The notes under the pieces: model-generated | Databases searched by the model: none | Told to the model about the DNA's origin: nothing | The model's input: only the letters and a program-made list of their open reading frames with translations | NCBI GenBank assembly: GCA_951394045.1 | Contig: OX595985.1 | Location: forward strand, 1,612,001-1,676,000 | Origin: Nitzschia sp. DOCU1 | Taxonomy: Eukaryota > Bacillariophyta > Bacillariophyceae > Bacillariales > Bacillariaceae | Length of the DNA: 64,000 bases | Reading direction: 5' to 3' | In this document: positions 17,766 through 28,585 of the stretch, one piece after another | How positions within the stretch are numbered: position 1 is the first letter of the stretch | How the letters are laid out: every line of letters starts with the position of its first letter | Translations under genes and position numbers: made by a program

Positions 17766-18976
17766 AACGACAGTTCTTAGTACCCGCAAAGGATGGTTTC
17801 CCAACGGTTTTATGGGCGTCCCATTTACTGTTGGACTAGCAACTGGATTGGGACCACATTGTCCAATTGCCGTCCAATCACCACTGTCGATAAAGCAGGA
17901 GATGGAAACGCGAACGATGCGCCTATTATGGCACCATTCGCAAAAACGGCCCATCGTTTCCAGTTGGGTTCCATGATGATGTGCCTTTCCGAATGGATTC
18001 AAGTCTATGCCGCCGTCCTGAGCGAACTATAATAGATTTCACTTATGCTACTATAACCACTCTAGCTAGGCTGGACTTCTGTCATTCGTCTCGAGGCAAT
18101 CTTTCTCAAGCAACAAGCATCCACTGATGCGGTGCTGCGCTGATTCCGGCCGGGGGATGATGATAGCCGCGGTACTACTACTGGCAGTACTAACTGTACT
18201 ACTACCGGTAGACCACCAGCCATTGCAATGCAAATACCCTCGTATTTGACGGCTTGGCTGGGGAGCCGCTGGGAATGCAGCTTCCAGAAGCCATATGCAT
18301 TGTTGTTATTATGTACTATGACCGTAATAGTACTACAGACCCTTCATAGTAGACCAATAGTGTAATAATAGAAGCCAGCGCAGCAGGTCATTCTTGGCGA
18401 TCGAAAATTCATCATTGCGGCGCCATTTGCGTAGTGAATTCGAGCCCACTAATGGAAGCGGATAATAGCATGGCGATGATTGGGGAGCGACTTCTAACTT
18501 GCAGTACGCAAAGGCTGCACAGCAGAAAGGACAAAGGGCCTATTCTCGCCACCGGTAGTCGCTCGCTCGCTCGAGAAGAGGTCGAACTCAGTCTTTGTAC
18601 CATATACATAAGGATGGTGCCTGCGTCGATCAGAGGCATATCACTCTACCGCTACTTCGTTAATTCTGGAAAGTTCTATCAATTCTTGCTGCGTCAACGT
18701 GTGCTTACGTCGGGTGTCAGGTATATTGGTCGGCTTGCAGGCGCATTTGGCTTATTCGCGTTCCGAATGTGTACCTGGTAATCGTTCGTGCACGCTGGCA
18801 GGTGCGTGCTGGAAATGAACAACATCGATGTTCGGAAACAGCACAGCGGGGTTTGACGTGCGATTTCTCCCTTTGCTCTTCGCTCTCATCTCGTTCTCAT
18901 AAATTCGACATTCCAACGCGCTGAAAACTCTGAAAACTCAATATAATAGCGCTCAATCAAACAACTATCCCACACA
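17766..18976. other. Long intergenic region, no gene seen
   Basis: About 1.2 kb between the TLDc and ankyrin genes. It contains short TACTACTA/GTAGTACT-type repeats around 18170-18215 and 18320-18370. ORFs on both strands are at most 115 codons and show no domain features. The 3' part is probably the promoter of the ankyrin gene. Confidence 0.5.
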
Positions 18977-19843
18977 ATGGTTTCTACACGAGTTTCACCA
19001 ACGATGCTACAGGACGCGGTGGCCGAACAACCGACGAGAACAGGGACTTTCTCTCGTCTCTTTGGGTTTCGCGGTGATAGCACAACGAGCAAAAAGGCTC
19101 CATCACTGAAACGGCTATTGCAAAAACGGGACTTTGAAAGGATATGCCATTGCCTTGAAAGTCCAACGATCAACACAGATTTATGGTTCATCGATGATTA
19201 TTCTATGCTTGGAGATAACTGTCTTCACTTACTGTTGGCCCACCGTCCGCCCGCACAAGCTGTGGAGCTTATGATGGAAGAGTTCCGGAAAGCAACCGGA
19301 GTTCAACACCCCGAGCTTTCGGTTGACTTCCTGGGACAAACCCCGCTGCACGTTGCTTCCTTGTATCTTTGTGAACCAGATATTATTGATTTGCTTGTCT
19401 CAACAAGACGAGGCAAGAACGTTATACGATCGACTGATGTGCGAGGCCGTCTTCCACTCCACCTTGTTGCATTGGCGAGCGGCGACTCGACGCACAAGGA
19501 AGCGAACAAGATTGTTGCCAGTATGAGTTCTGAAGAAATTGAATCCATTGCAGCGACAATAGCTCAATTGCTTCTTGACGAGTTTCCCGCAGCGGTTGCT
19601 GTCCGTGACAGAACTGGCAATACCCCGGTTGATTACTCGCCGAAACTTGCGGAGTACCAGCCTAGTAAGCCAGTGCAAGACACGGGTGTCATGGCTGATT
19701 TCGAAGCTGTGCAGTTCATGTTTGATCTGTGCGGGGCAACGATTGAAGTACCCCAAGGATTCGCCCTTGCTAAAGGCGAAAACTATTTCATCTCTGAGCT
19801 CTCAACTCCCTCGGAGATCTATGTGGAGGGCGACGCCTATTAG
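18977..19843 (+). CDS. Ankyrin-repeat protein
   Basis: 288 residues from the ATG at 18977. Three or four degenerate ankyrin units are visible at about residues 70-220: NCLHLLLAHRPP, GQTPLHVASLYL, GRLPLHLVALASGD and GNTPVDY. The N-terminal 45 residues are basic and Ser/Thr-rich (TGTFSRLFGFRGDSTTSKK). No catalytic domain, signal peptide or membrane segment is seen. Ankyrin arrays bind proteins; the partner is unknown. Small ankyrin proteins of this kind are common in diatoms. Confidence 0.75.
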   Translation: MVSTRVSPTMLQDAVAEQPTRTGTFSRLFGFRGDSTTSKKAPSLKRLLQKRDFERICHCLESPTINTDLWFIDDYSMLGDNCLHLLLAHRPPAQAVELMMEEFRKATGVQHPELSVDFLGQTPLHVASLYLCEPDIIDLLVSTRRGKNVIRSTDVRGRLPLHLVALASGDSTHKEANKIVASMSSEEIESIAATIAQLLLDEFPAAVAVRDRTGNTPVDYSPKLAEYQPSKPVQDTGVMADFEAVQFMFDLCGATIEVPQGFALAKGENYFISELSTPSEIYVEGDAY

Positions 19844-19987
19844 TTTTGTTTATAATAAGATAGTCGCCACACAGTACCTCTCTGAATCTCAACTGTACCA
19901 TTGAAGGGTCCACATTTTGTTGTATTGTCTAGCGCAACTGGCAACTAATCAGATGATATGAATAGAGGCTACTGTTTCGCAATATTG

Positions 19988-21532
19988 CTAGTTAACAAGA
20001 GCCATCATCTTTTCATCGATCTCTGTAAAACCCATACTCTCAAAGAGCTCTCGACTATCTGGAGACCTGGGCTGGACTACTAAGCTTGCCGAACGCCCCA
20101 TTTTCCGAGCGTGCTTTCGAACGGAGTCCATCAGCGTTTCCCCAATTCTATCTGATGCGGCTGAGGGTCTGATGGCCACGTCCGTTAATCTTCCGGTCTC
20201 TTCGGAATACGTCGCTACACCCACAACTTGGAGGCCACGCTTCACAACAAACTGCACCTTTTTGCCTGTGTTTTCCTGCTCGCTTTCTACTTCGAGGTCG
20301 CCAGATGGTGTTGCTTGATGGTCTCCAGAAAACAAGTAAAGGGATCTCAAAGCGTTTGCCTGCTCACGGACGTGATCCTCCAGCTCTTCGTCGCAGAAAG
20401 AAACCGAGACTTCTGCGTTCAAAACAAATTTATCCGCAGGCATCAAATAGCTCCAACCGTCCTTCAAGCTTCCCCCACTTCGTAATGTGGCATACTTCGA
20501 AGGTGGAATGTGTGGCGTTTGGTTGGTAGCCATGGCCAGGAAGCGACCATGACCAAAGTACTCAAACTCTGATATTCCAGTATTGAAGTGAGCGAACGCG
20601 GAGCCTAAAATGAAGTGCAATGTGAGGGGCTTGGGAATTTATTTTTGATCAGATTGGGCAAGACCCTGCGCGTAGACTTACGATGCGGTATTCCCTCCGT
20701 TTCTACATAGTGCCCATAGCCAGCAATCAGACGCTTCATCACTAGACTCATGAAATCACCATGCCCAATCAAAAGCGCTGTTCGCCGTCGCCGTATCCGT
20801 TTCGAATGCTTGTCGTTTTCATCTTCTTCTTCCTCTCCTTCGATCGAAACCCCCGCATCAAACAAATCATGGTCCTTGACCGCGAGCTGTCCGTCAAGGT
20901 ATTCATTCAACCACAGGTAGAATTTTGCAGCTCTTTCCTCCGATGCAACTCGAGTCTCCGGACCCGCTCCCAGAACATACCAACCCCGATCTGGATATGG
21001 AAAACCGACAAACTCAATGTCGTTCTCGACATTCTGCACAGCGTCTTTGAGAAGTTCCCGAATCTGATCCGGATTCATTCCTTCTTCAGGCTTATCTTTG
21101 ATGTGACAGCCTTCACTTTCGTGATAGAATGCGCAAACAATGACATGAACTTTCGGGTGCGTATCTCCAGGGGTCACCGTCTTCTGTAGTCCTTCCAGCG
21201 TCGGTCGGATCGTTTCCAAAGTACGGCGCATTGGGCTCGTAATTATCCTAATGGGATGCGACGCCTGATTTTCAATGTGAGGAATCAAGTAGTCAGCAAG
21301 TATCTGTGCTTGCTGATACCCCTTTTCACTTAAAGCGGGGTCTGCTTTGCGATGCGTCTCAACGTAATGAACCCACCCGGCTTCGTCAAACTCGGGAGTG
21401 CCACCTCTTTTTGTTGGCAGGCGTTAAGAAGGAGTCGGCAATGAAAATAAGCAACATAGAAACAAGCACAGAGCACGATCATGCGCATTGACTCTTACCT
21501 GTATATATACCGTGCATTGCGATAAACTTCAT
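19988..21532 (-). CDS. Histidine-phosphatase domain fused to a GNAT acetyltransferase
   Basis: A rebuilt three-exon gene: 21532-21499, 21404-20682 and 20604-19988, with GT-AG introns of 94 and 77 bp; it encodes 457 residues in one frame. Residues 1-300 belong to the histidine phosphatase (phosphoglycerate-mutase-like) superfamily: KFIAMHGIYTG at the start, SEKGYQQAQ, ITSPMRRTLET, LLIGHGDF and HFNTGISEFEYFG, the last spanning intron 2. Residues about 350-457 form a GNAT-type acetyltransferase fold (VVGVATYSEETGRLTDVAIR, then a helix and ELFESMGF). The phosphatase signature RHG reads MHG, keeping the His that is phosphorylated but not the Arg. Substrates are unknown. The intron 2 junction restores the phosphatase core exactly, which supports a true fusion. 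Confidence 0.8.
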
Positions 21533-22395
21533 TGTTTCCACTTTCCGCATGTCGGATCAAATGCAGTGCAATGGACGGTTTTACGTCACTTTCAGTGCCG
21601 GTCGTTTTCTGCTTCTTCTTGTCCTTCGAGCCATCATCATCTTCTGCAGATACCATCTTTTAGAAAGTGAAAGTGCTATGTTATTTGTCGTACAGACACA
21701 ATTCCTCGGTCTCCTCGACGAAGCGTGCAGTGGCGGCAAAGCGGTATGGGTGGTGGGAGAGGCAACAAATGATGAAGGGAGAAATAGATTGCATGCAGTG
21801 GGGACGATGATGATGGTCGTGCGTGGTTTCGTCAGCGAGATGGCTACCAGGTATAATACACGAACTTCAGTAGCATGTCTACGACGGTTTGTCTGTCCAA
21901 CGCTGCGTCGGAGGTGGCGTGAAACTTTTGAACGCGACCACCGGCTCTAGCTAGCTCTAGTAGAGGCCGCCCAGCTCGCAATTTGCATGACCACACCACG
22001 TCACAAAAAGTTCGAAAGTGTACTGGTACTGATAAAGGTATCAAAGTAGAGTATGCTGTACAGTAGCAGATCGAGCCTGCTGGCGCGCTTCCCATCATCA
22101 CACCTCGATCGCATCTCGACCATGACGTGATGACATTTGATGCCGAGGACATAGCACCCACCAAGCAGCATCCAGTTCGACATCGGTTTGGCTGGAGTTG
22201 CAGATCCATGAGGCAGTTTACTCTGTAAGGCTACAAAGTGTTACGGAACGACCGAGTCAGTATCAGTCGACAGCAGCGACAAAAGGCAAGGGTGTCGAAT
22301 AGTTTGTGTCGTTCTTTTTGGGATGTTGCCAAGAGGATCGCGAAGATTGTATAGTACACTTCACTCGTTACTTTTCCACGGGTAAGGGCAACAGG
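21533..22395. other. Divergent intergenic region, no gene seen
   Basis: About 0.86 kb between the phosphatase/GNAT and METTL24-like genes. A 133-codon ORF (21549-21950, +) lacks domain features and starts within the likely leader of the minus-strand gene, so I treat it as chance. A hydrophobic stretch inside it is probably fortuitous. Confidence 0.5.
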
Positions 22396-23373
22396 ATGGT
22401 GGGTCGACCCAGAGGTTCTGGTGTCCCACAGTGGGAAAGAATCGTGCTGGCGCTCCTTCTTGGTCTCTTTGTGGGGATGCAGTTGAAATGTTCTTTATCC
22501 TTTGGAAGCTCCAACAGTCACGCCGACAGGGCGGCGCTCTCCTTGAATTCTTGGCAGATCCCTTCTTCGGATCAGTACCAAATGGCCTACGATCAGTCGT
22601 ACGGATACTTCTTTCAATCCATATCCGATAGCGAATGGAAGCTCCGTCAGCAAGTTGCCCGAAATGCCACCTTTCATCGCTATGTTGGCCACCCGCGGCG
22701 CCAATGGGAGAAGCCGAATTTGTGGTATTACAACAATTATGATCCTCTATTTTCCTGTCCATTTGCCAAACGAGTTCGTGGCCTCGGTGATGGACCCAAG
22801 TGGACCTGTGATCCTCACCAATTAAGGCGCCTTGCTTATTCACGAAAAGAAGCATCACAGGAACCTTGCCTTTTGTACTCTGTGGGATCTAATGGCAATT
22901 ATCAATGGGAGGACGGCATGTATGAAGAAACAGACGGGCTCTGTGAGATACATGTATTTGACTTTAGTCAAAACTATACACGGCAAAAGAATGCGGACCG
23001 AAATATCCACTTTCATCGGTGGGGGTTGTATGGAAGTGGCCAAGCGACACGAGGGGCGGTCTGGAAGACCCTGCCGCAAATCATGCAGGCGTTGGGTCAC
23101 CAAGGGAGGACGATCGACATTTTCAAGGTTGATTGCGAAGGGTGCGAATGGGATTGTTTTCAAGATTGGATTGGTTTGGATATCCGGCAGATTTTGATCG
23201 AGACCCACGCACTACCCGAAAATAAGTCGCTGGGCTTGCAGTTTTTTGACTCTTTTGTTCAGAACAACTTTGTCATGTTTTCAAAGGAAGTGAATCCCTG
23301 GGGTGGTGGGCAGTACGTTGAGTTCTCCTATATCAAGCTACACCCCGACTTTCTTGCTGGAGCCTTTCAATAG
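22396..23373 (+). CDS. Membrane-anchored METTL24/FkbM-like methyltransferase
   Basis: 325 residues from the ATG at 22396; upstream codons to 22306 lack an ATG. An N-terminal transmembrane anchor (IVLALLLGLFVGMQL) makes it a type II membrane protein, probably Golgi. The catalytic part resembles METTL24/FkbM-type methyltransferases. CLLYSVGSNGNYQWEDGM corresponds to the SAM-binding loop, and IDIFKVDCEGCEWDC to the conserved acidic motif. A conserved acidic pair and WGLYGSG are also present. The substrate is unknown; sugar O-methylation is a plausible inference because related enzymes act on glycans. Confidence 0.72.
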   Translation: MVGRPRGSGVPQWERIVLALLLGLFVGMQLKCSLSFGSSNSHADRAALSLNSWQIPSSDQYQMAYDQSYGYFFQSISDSEWKLRQQVARNATFHRYVGHPRRQWEKPNLWYYNNYDPLFSCPFAKRVRGLGDGPKWTCDPHQLRRLAYSRKEASQEPCLLYSVGSNGNYQWEDGMYEETDGLCEIHVFDFSQNYTRQKNADRNIHFHRWGLYGSGQATRGAVWKTLPQIMQALGHQGRTIDIFKVDCEGCEWDCFQDWIGLDIRQILIETHALPENKSLGLQFFDSFVQNNFVMFSKEVNPWGGGQYVEFSYIKLHPDFLAGAFQ

Positions 23374-23816
23374 CAGCAGCGCTCTAAGGAGGCGTCCGTT
23401 TTGCTGAAGTGTAAGCGCCATCCATTTCGAAGCTACCTGGACGATGGAGTGGAGAGATCTCGCCAAACCGCCGCAACGATAGTAGTGTTTAGTAATGGTA
23501 GCCAGCTCTGTACGTACAAGCTACGCTGCTTTCACTATCGTTTCTATTCTAGTAGTACGTATACGCGCCTAGGTCCCTAGTCTAAAATAGCAGCCGAGAA
23601 AGTTGCCTCCACCGAGTTGAACGAACTCTAGCTTCAACGGGAATCGGTGTTACAATGGGAGCGGGCGAAGCGCTCCGCTCTGAGACAATGCCCACTTCAT
23701 TTGTCAGCGGCGCCAGCGCTTCGGTTACGCTTCACGACAGCGAGGAGACGGCAATACCGAACTACCGGTAGTAGGCGATGGAGCGACCAATGGAGCAAAT
23801 GGTTTCAGTCTAAAGT
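23374..23816. other. Convergent 3' intergenic region
   Basis: 443 bp between the ends of two convergent genes. It has short AGTAGTACG-type motifs and no convincing ORF. Nothing further is seen. Confidence 0.5.
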
Positions 23817-26800
23817 CTATTGACCCTCACCTCCTTGATAATTCATGAGGACTTCTCCGATCAGATATCGATCGTCCCTCGCCGCCGCGTGAGCTGCTTC
23901 GAACCAACCTTCGAGCCGTCCGCGATTTGCGGAACACACTTGTACGATGACGTGCAATCCCATGCAAATTCGAAAGACAATTTGCCGAAACAACCCACGC
24001 TCGACACCTCCAAGGATCGGCAGCAGAACCTTGCCGCTCTCGCTCCGAAGAAGCAATGGAACAAGGTTCATAAGAAATATAAAGGATAGTGCAGATCCCA
24101 CAAGAGCACTGAGCAGCTGCCTGCTAATCGGATAGGCAAACTCTTCAAGAAGAGGCACGTGATCCACTTTCTCCCAGTTCCATTCCAGTAGGGATACCCG
24201 CCAGATGTTGAAAAAACGAGCTACGCGGCCTTCCTTGCCTTGCCAGCTCATTCGATCAGCAACATTCTGGCCGTTTACGCCCTGATTATCGCCGTTGTTT
24301 CGTGGAGGAACTGGGTTTCCATTCTCGTCAAGAGGCGGCTCCAGCATTCCATTCCCAACATTGGCCCAAAATTGTTTCGTGAAGACGCTGAAGTAAGCAA
24401 AAAATGCCCAGGCATTCAACATCACGTTTCCCACCATCCAAGAAAGCAAAACGGAGCGAGTGTCGACTATCTTTTCACCGCCAACGAAAAACCTGGACGT
24501 TTTCACTGCGGCTAACTCGTAGGCTGTGCCTAGGACCAAAGGTGTAATACCACACCAAAGAAGAATTGATGCGCCTACGACGACAAGCTTCGGGCCCGGT
24601 GGCATCCTAAATGATTGAATCCATCGACGCAGACGACCTGCGTGGTCCCCTTCTGCGAGCTTGACGCTAGCCAGAATCAGAGAGATGCCGGGGAACACAA
24701 GGCACCCTCCGATGACAAACGCGAGTGGATCATGGATGTAGGAGGCATCAAATCGGAAGAGCATGTAGAGCATGCGGCCAACTGAAAGAGGCAACGAAAT
24801 GAAGCCAAAGACGGCAAATGTGATGGCGAACCAACTGAACACCATGAGGGCCACAACCTTTAGCATAAGCCCTGCTGGGCGTTTCTTGGTTGTCGGATCC
24901 CTGAAATTCGTTCTCTTGGCAACACCACCTTCAATGACTGATTTCCTTTCTTTGCTCCACGCCCATCGTCCCTGGACAAAAGCTCCTCCAGCACCAAGGT
25001 CATCCCAGCCTTCCGGAGGCCGCGGAATTTCATCCCCAGTTACTTCTCTCCAGAACTCGATTGCCAAAGTCTTGCCTCGTTCCTTCCCTTGGCATCTCAA
25101 GCGATATCGGCCGATCTTTGTGGGCAGTAAAGGTCGCTCCGTAGTAATATCGTCGTCAATGTCAATAGCGTCTGGAACCTCGTCTGCGTCCGGCAGTCTG
25201 ATGTAATCAACGGAAGATGATAATACGCGCTCGCCATTTCTCTTGGTTTCGCCTCTGAAATCAGACAGAGAACCCCCCTTCTCAATGTTGGACTCAATGA
25301 AATCAATGAAAAGGTCAACATCACCTTTTCGGTCAGAGAGCTGGTACCAAAATGGGTCTATTTCGTGACCAAGAGCGCCCCCTTCGCCCTTACGAACACG
25401 AAACACCGCCTTCGTACCCACAAGTTCAAACTTTTCAACTGTGAGTGGGAGAATGTATTCAGTAAGTCCCATTTTTCGGCACATCACCTTCATCCAAGTG
25501 TGTTGGAGTAGGCCAATCGTATTCTTGTATCGTTCCAGCAGCGCCAGCATCGACAAGTGGAAGATAATAAGTTCCAAAGGAATCTGCATCTGAGGCATGA
25601 CGATGTGCCAAAAATTGAGCCTGAAGACAGGCAGGTACGCTGGAAGTCCACTCCGTAACAGCAGTTGCACGGGCAACGTAACGTGCAAAAGCAAGATAGG
25701 GGCATAAATTGCCAATGATAAAAGCATCCTTTTCATGTGCGTGGTGACGGTTTCATTCATTAAGTTTCCGAGAAGATCAGGCTGCGGTTCTTGAGGTCTT
25801 ATCAAGCGAGCCAGTAAGTCTGGGTGCGTCACTTCCCTTAGCTGTAGCAGAAACACGGTCACCAGCAACATAAACGTGATTCCAGCTACCCAATGCAGCA
25901 GCACGAACGAGAACAAGTCAGTTCCCGCAAATGTTAAGCGCTCGGCAAGCGTTTGACCAAACAGTGATACGGTAGAAGCGTCCAAGCAAAGGCCGAGTAC
26001 CACCGGTAAAACAAACATCTTCAAAAACAGGAGAATTGCAACCTTGACAATGGCAACGGCTGCGTCGAGAATGACTCCGAATGCTGTGCCTGCCCCAATT
26101 TCCATGTCTCTTTCATCCAGATCATTCATCGCCTCACGACGAATGGCCAACCTGGCATCTTGCCAATCGAAATTGCGAAAGTGATCTGCTCGCTCGTTGC
26201 TCGGGAGACGCGTCCCTTCGACACTAAAATGCTGCCGTAATTTCTGGACAAGAATCCACCAATAGCGAAGGAGGACAATCATCGCTGCAATCGAGAAGTA
26301 GCCCAATGTGATTGTTGCGACATCAGGAAGACGGAAAGTTGTGTTCAAATCTGCACTTGCTTGGTTCAAGAGAGCAATGGACCCATTCACAGACGTGGAT
26401 GTTGCATTCTGATCTTCAGAATATACGTATGGGACAGTCCTCAGCAACTTCTCACACGTTGTTGTGTTCAGAAGTCCAGCGAAAACAGCGGATCCTACAG
26501 TCTTTGGAACAAAGGCGAAAAAGCCAAGATACGTCGCATTGAATGCCAAGAGCCACAAAAGGTTGCGTATTAGGGTGCTTGGAGGGCCCCGCAGTCCTAA
26601 CAACTCGTCCAATGCAACGTTAATTTCCATGTCCTGAAAACAAAGGCAGATGACAACTGTCAGAACATTCAAAGTACACCCAATCTATTCACTAGTTTCG
26701 TGCACGTACCGCCTGATCGTCCTGAAGAATTGGATCCATAGGGTCGAACGGGCGATTGTCGTCGCGACCCCCATTTTGTTGTGGTTCGGCATTTCTTTCA

Positions 26801-28112
26801 TTTTCCTCTCCGGCATCCTCTACCAAATCATCATCAAGTTCATCATCGTCCATATCTTCCTCTTCGTCGTCGTCTTCTGGATTATAGTCGCTATCGCTGT
26901 CAGAGTACAGTTCCTGGTCGACATTGTTGTCCGCAGCCGCCCGTTGTAGCGCCCCTCGAATCGTCGATTCTAGTTGCTGTCGCAAGCCTTCTGGATTTCC
27001 AGTGCCTTGATCATTGTCTGGTTTTACGCTTTCAGCTTCATCTGGTCGATTGACACCGTTCTCTTCGATGAAATCAACGATTGTATCGTCGATTCCACCT
27101 TCATTGGCTTCCTCATCGGCAAAATCGGCTGCGAATTCATTTCCATGACCATTCCGTCGCCGCTGTGCTTCGTTTTCTGGTTCTCCCCAATGTACTCGAA
27201 GGAAGTCCGCGAAACTCATCAAACTCAGAAAACTGATGATAATAATGGCAAGAATAATCGCTCCACTGACAATGTCGGCAGGTATCAGCTGTCGTGACCA
27301 TCGCGCGACGATAGACGACGGTCGATGCATCCAGCCATGATATAAGCACGCCGTGAGGTATGGAGCAACCACAAGCCATAGAGTTGCAGCAATCAATATT
27401 CGTAATGCCAGCGGAAGCCATTTTGCCAGGAAGCGACTGCTCAAGCCCAGGACGACCTCGTACGCTGGTAGACGATCTGGAGCATTCTCTGCATACTGTG
27501 GATCAAATCGAAACTTCGTTTTACATAATTCGCATCGACCTAACAGAGGAGAGACAAGAAAGGACGAACAATTAGCTCCGCCCGAGGTTCATCTTCTGCG
27601 CAGACGGTTCCACCCCGACAAACACTTACCATCCCCTCTAGTGACATCGAGCCATGAGACCAGGCAGTCCTGATGCGTCAATCCAATCGATCCGGAGCAT
27701 TTACAAGGAGCAAAAAGCGGGTGCCTACAGTAGTCAAGATAAGATAGAAGTACCAAGGGTTAGATTGCTGGAAGAAATTACAATGAGATCAACGGTCTCG
27801 ACATCTTTGGATGGATGGATGGATGAATGACCCCTGTGGGGAGACACAATGCCGGTCGAAACGCACGCCCAAAAGCCAGCACTCTGCGCCACCAAGTAAA
27901 CAGTATCCAGCCTCAACTTTCTGACACTATTTCCGAAAAACTTGGCGACAGTGTGGTGGGGCAACTCACCCTTCCTCAGCCGGTCCACGGCACACTCGAC
28001 ATTCATCGTCTTCTTCCTCGGGTTGCGACGAAGAATCGTCTGGGGCGTCTTCCACGGGAACGGAACTATTTTGCGCCTCCTCTAGTGGAGTTTCGTTGAT
28101 AGGGGGCTCCAT
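23817..28112 (-). CDS. Doa10/MARCH6-like RING-CH ubiquitin ligase
   Basis: A rebuilt four-exon gene: 28112-27970, 27724-27630, 27539-26710 and 26633-23817, joined by GT-AG introns of 245, 90 and 76 bp; it encodes 1,294 residues. A RING-CH (C4HC3) finger spans exons 1-3: [12 protein letters not shown], then [20 protein letters not shown], then [19 protein letters not shown]-rich loop and about 12-14 membrane helices follow, with [11 protein letters not shown] matching the conserved Doa10/MARCH6 segment. The family sits in the ER and nuclear envelope and ubiquitinates proteins for ER-associated degradation. Each junction lies inside the zinc finger and restores it, so the model is strong. Length fits animal and yeast homologues. 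Confidence 0.9.
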
Positions 28113-28585
28113 TTCGAATATCTTTACTTTCCACACAACCTTGTGATCTATAGTTGCTATAGATTCGGAATACGAAAGAGATGATGGAGAGAACAGTTGA
28201 GATGAGCTGTGACTTTGGTCGATGACGAAATTGCTCTATTTTCCCTGGTCTGTCATTCGCTAGTAGAGTAGCACTCCTGTGACCCGCTGGCACAAAAGGG
28301 ACTTTCCGAGCTCGTTTCTGTTGTGTTGTATTGTCCGTCCGTCTGTCCCCAGCGCCGCTTCGTCTGAGGAACTCAACGTCCGTCCTTCTCACAATCGCTT
28401 GGATAGTAAGCAGAGAGCGTGTCGTTCAAGTTCAACGACTACCTACTACTAGCTAGGTACATCCCGAGATCCTGCTAAGGCCAAAAAGTAGGGGAGAGAA
28501 AAGTAAAATGTCTGAACCTTCTTCTTTTATGATTGTCTTCTACGAGTTCATTCGATATCTTCAAATCCGAGTCACTGCTTCCGAG
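28113..28585. other. Intergenic region upstream of the ubiquitin ligase
   Basis: 473 bp between the ubiquitin-ligase start and the COG5-like stop. Only short ORFs without features. It probably holds the promoter of the ligase and the 3' end of the COG5-like gene. Confidence 0.5.

Noticed and set aside
18434..18781. 115-codon ORF in the 17.8-19.0 kb gap
   Set aside because: Composition like noncoding DNA, no conserved motif, and another 75-codon frame is open on the other strand.
21549..21950. 133-codon ORF between the phosphatase/GNAT and METTL24-like genes
   Set aside because: No family features; its hydrophobic part overlaps the probable leader of the divergent gene.
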